Source: Phycisphaerae bacterium
GTDB lineage: Bacteria; Planctomycetota; Phycisphaerae; Tepidisphaerales; Tepidisphaeraceae
NCBI GenBank assembly: GCA_014380825.1
Contig: JACMJD010000364.1
Span: 1 to 8,808, forward strand
Reading direction: 5' to 3'
DNA: 8,808 nucleotides
Shown here in pieces: positions 6,966-8,808 of this stretch. The position numbers were made by a program, and so were the translations under genes. The notes beneath the pieces were generated by a model. The model had not been told where the DNA came from. It made no database searches and saw only the letters and a program-made list of their open reading frames with translations. How positions within the stretch are numbered: position 1 is the first letter of the stretch; each line of letters starts with the position of its first letter.

Positions 6966-7757
6966 ATGTCGCTCACGCAGGACATCCCGTTGGACTCATG
7001 GAATCCTGCGCAATACGAACGCTTCCAGGCGGAACGGAGCCAACCGTTTCGCGATCTGCAAGCGCTGGTCGCGCCCCAGGATGACATGTTCGTCGTCGAC
7101 CTCGGCTGCGGTACGGGCGAACTGACGCGCGAATTGCATCAGGCGCTTCGCGCGCGGCGAACGGTTGGTCTCGACAATTCCGCGAACATGCTTTCGCGGG
7201 CAATCGGAAATGCAGTGGACGGGCTGAGTTTTCAAAACGGTGATCTGGCATCGTTCGAGTCGCCCGGCGAGTTTGATCTGATCTTCTCCAACGCCGCGAT
7301 TCAGTGGGTGCCAGATCACGTCGCGCTGCTCGCGCGCTTCACGCGCAGCCTGCGCGAGCGCGGCCAGCTCGCGATCCAGGTGCCGGCGAACGACGATCAC
7401 ATCACGCATGAAGCGGCCCGCATCGTCGCGCGACGGTCTCCATTCAGCGAAGCGTTGAACGGCTGGACGCGCGATCGCGCTGTGCTCAGCGTCGAGGCGT
7501 ATTCGCAGATCCTGTACCTCCTGCGCTACGCCGAGCAGCACGTTCGGCTGGCCGTCTATCCGCACGTGTTAGAAAACCGCGATGGCGTCGTCGAATGGGT
7601 GAAGGGAACGATGCTCACCGATTATCAGAAACGCCTGTCCGCACAACTCTGGCCGAGCTTTCTCGATGCATATCGCGAGGAGTTGTTCCGATCGCTTCCG
7701 GATGTGAGGCCGTTCTTCTATCCTTTCAAGCGCATCCTGTTCTGGGCAAGAAGGTGA
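6966..7757 (+). CDS. SAM-dependent methyltransferase, trans-aconitate methyltransferase-like
   Basis: The protein is a 263-residue class I methyltransferase. Motif I is VVDLGCGTGELT at 43-54, the ribose-binding acidic residue is D70 (GLDNSANML), and D93 (NGD) and SNAAIQWVPDH (108-118) follow. The N-terminal WNPAQYERF and the C-terminal VVEWVKGTMLTDYQKRL (208-224) and PFKRILFW are characteristic of the Tam (trans-aconitate 2-methyltransferase) group. That enzyme methylates trans-aconitate, a toxic isomer of cis-aconitate. Many Tam-like proteins have untested substrates, so only the fold and subgroup are claimed. The ATG at 6966 places the conserved WNPAQY motif close to the N-terminus, as in relatives. 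The small membrane protein gene begins 4 bases after its stop, so the two are probably one transcript. Confidence 0.88.
   Translation: MSLTQDIPLDSWNPAQYERFQAERSQPFRDLQALVAPQDDMFVVDLGCGTGELTRELHQALRARRTVGLDNSANMLSRAIGNAVDGLSFQNGDLASFESPGEFDLIFSNAAIQWVPDHVALLARFTRSLRERGQLAIQVPANDDHITHEAARIVARRSPFSEALNGWTRDRAVLSVEAYSQILYLLRYAEQHVRLAVYPHVLENRDGVVEWVKGTMLTDYQKRLSAQLWPSFLDAYREELFRSLPDVRPFFYPFKRILFWARR
7751..7756 (+). promoter_or_regulatory. Ribosome binding site of the small membrane protein
   Basis: AAGGTG ends 5 bases before the ATG at 7762 and complements the 3' end of 16S rRNA at AGGTG. It lies over the last codons and stop of the upstream methyltransferase, which suggests translational coupling. 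It is the clearest Shine-Dalgarno sequence in the window and supports the 61-codon gene being real. Confidence 0.55.
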
Positions 7758-7761
7758 AGGC

Positions 7762-7947
7762 ATGAGTGAACTAAATCACACTGATCCGGCGACGATCGAA
7801 CCAACCAGCGACCCATCGACTGTCGCACCGTCGCGCCGATCGAAAGCGCGCCTGGTTGTGAACATTCTCACGCAACTGTTCCTCATGGCGATCCTGGCGG
7901 TGATCATTTTCATCATGTGGCTTCCGGCCATTGTTTCGAAGAAATGA
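7762..7947 (+). CDS. Small single-pass membrane protein, function unknown
   Basis: The protein has 61 residues and I recognise no family. Residues 1-24 are polar and rich in Ser, Thr and Pro. SRRSKAR at 24-30 forms a positive patch, followed by one long hydrophobic helix at about 32-55 (LVVNILTQLFLMAILAVIIF) and a short VSKK tail. The positive patch before the helix predicts a cytoplasmic N-terminus. A good ribosome binding site, a 4-base gap after the methyltransferase and the well-formed transmembrane segment support a real gene. It could anchor or regulate a partner, but nothing shows which. The following 128 bp contain no recognised feature. Confidence 0.65.
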   Translation: MSELNHTDPATIEPTSDPSTVAPSRRSKARLVVNILTQLFLMAILAVIIFIMWLPAIVSKK

Positions 7948-8075
7948 AACGAAATGAACCGCGTTTTCGCCTCAGCGTACGCAGAGATTCAACTGGCGAG
8001 CGACCGTATTTCTGTGTAGGCTTGCGAAACTGACCAACCTCGGCAGCCGATCGCATTTCGGGTCTGGGCATCCTT

Positions 8076-8808
8076 ATGAACGAAGCTGTTTACGCTGAAA
8101 TCTTTGCAGTTGAGGACCGCCACTGGTGGTTCCGGGCGAAGCGTCAAATCGTCATGCACCTGCTGAATCGGTTCGCCGCGCCTCGCCCCGGCGAGCAACT
8201 GAAAGTGGTCGATCTGGGCTGCGGCTGCGGTGCGACGCTTTACCAATTGCAGTTGCGATATCACGCGATCGGTGTGGACGGTTCGCCGTTGGCGGTTGAT
8301 TTCTGCTCCCGCCGTGGCATTGATGTTCAGTTGGCTGAACTGCCGCACGGGATCCAAATTTCCGAAGGCTCGGTCGATGCGGTGTTGCTGCTCGATGTGC
8401 TGGAGCATGTCGACGACCACGCCGGCAGTCTCCGCGCCGCCGCCAAGCTGCTGCGTCCGGGCGGCGTGCTGATCTGCACGGTGCCCGCCTATCAGTGGCT
8501 GTGGAGCTGGTGGGATGAAATCCATCATCACTATCGCCGCTACACGCTCACGTCGCTGAAGAAGGTGCTGTCCGAAAACGGCCTCGAGCCGCAGATGATG
8601 AGCTACGTGAACACGCTGCTGTTCCCGATCGCGATGGTCGCGCGCTTGTTCGCGCGGCTGAAAAAACCCCCGGCCGAAGGCACCTGCCCGATGCACGTAC
8701 CCGCCGCCCCGGTAAACTACGTGCTCAACAAGATCTACGCCGGCGAGCGCCACCTGCTGGGCAAAGTCCGCTTGCCATTCGGCCTGAGTGTGGTCGGCGT
8801 GGCGCGCA
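8076..8808 (+). CDS. SAM-dependent methyltransferase, class I, 3' end beyond window
   Basis: An open frame from the ATG at 8076 runs to the window edge, giving 244 codons. Motif I is VVDLGCGCGATL at 44-55, the acidic residue is D68 (GVDGS), and LLLDVLEHVDDH (104-115) with LLRPGGVL (125-132) are typical methyltransferase type 11/12 motifs. HWWFRAKR at 16-23 and WDEIHHHYRRYT at 146-157 mark the subgroup often found near glycosyltransferase and polyprenyl-glycan genes, so a carbohydrate or lipid-linked substrate is possible but unproven. A hydrophobic patch at about 179-193 may touch the membrane. An in-frame TGA at 8031 bounds the frame upstream, and no other ATG lies between. The sequence ends in FGLSVVGVAR, as relatives do near their C-termini, so only a few codons are probably missing. 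No Shine-Dalgarno site is visible. Confidence 0.88.
   Translation, partial: MNEAVYAEIFAVEDRHWWFRAKRQIVMHLLNRFAAPRPGEQLKVVDLGCGCGATLYQLQLRYHAIGVDGSPLAVDFCSRRGIDVQLAELPHGIQISEGSVDAVLLLDVLEHVDDHAGSLRAAAKLLRPGGVLICTVPAYQWLWSWWDEIHHHYRRYTLTSLKKVLSENGLEPQMMSYVNTLLFPIAMVARLFARLKKPPAEGTCPMHVPAAPVNYVLNKIYAGERHLLGKVRLPFGLSVVGVAR

Noticed and set aside
7975..7982. GCGTACGC palindrome after the small membrane gene
   Set aside because: Eight bases, no T-run and no flanking symmetry, so neither a terminator nor an operator is supported.
7989..8753. Long minus-strand open frame across the last methyltransferase
   Set aside because: The plus strand here encodes clear methyltransferase motifs in a frame that runs off the window; the minus frame shows none.

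Overview
The window is GC-rich bacterial chromosome with densely packed genes, few obvious Shine-Dalgarno sites, an intergenic hairpin repeat and a second palindromic repeat inside a gene. The gene content is an HslV/HslU protease-unfoldase pair beside a membrane protein with tandem von Willebrand A domains and an M28 peptidase. This, with the lack of Shine-Dalgarno sites, suggests Planctomycetota, perhaps a Phycisphaerae-like lineage. That placement is inference; no rRNA or marker search was possible.

Layout. Positions 107-1360 (+) encode a membrane-anchored calcineurin-like metallophosphoesterase. It converges on a minus-strand pair, and the 130-bp gap between them is almost filled by a 122-bp inverted repeat built of 10-bp units. 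The minus-strand pair, read from 4861 down to 1491, is a 776-residue membrane protein with two MIDAS-type VWA domains, followed by a membrane-anchored M28 metallopeptidase that overlaps it by 4 bp. A 62-bp divergent spacer separates this pair from hslV-hslU (4924-6898, +), the two subunits of the ATP-dependent HslVU protease. After a 67-bp gap come a trans-aconitate methyltransferase-like SAM enzyme (6966-7757), a tightly linked 61-residue single-pass membrane protein (7762-7947), and a second SAM methyltransferase (8076 to the window edge, missing only its last codons).

How the genes fit together. HslV and HslU form one cytoplasmic machine: the HslV catalytic residues, the HslU ATPase motifs and the C-terminal HslU tail that docks into HslV are all readable. 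The VWA protein and the M28 peptidase are both predicted to face outward from the cytoplasmic membrane. They form a compact two-gene unit without the MoxR and DUF58 genes that often accompany Bat-type VWA proteins. The phosphoesterase and the two methyltransferases have no evident pathway link to the rest.

Most unusual points: a palindromic repeat carried in frame inside the HslU I-domain loop; the register-perfect 10-bp-periodic hairpin between the convergent genes; the paired MIDAS sites in one VWA protein translationally coupled to a peptidase; and a Tat-like signal placed after three membrane helices in the phosphoesterase. I see no CRISPR array, transposase, tRNA or rRNA. No wholly new system is demonstrated; the VWA-M28 pair is the nearest candidate.
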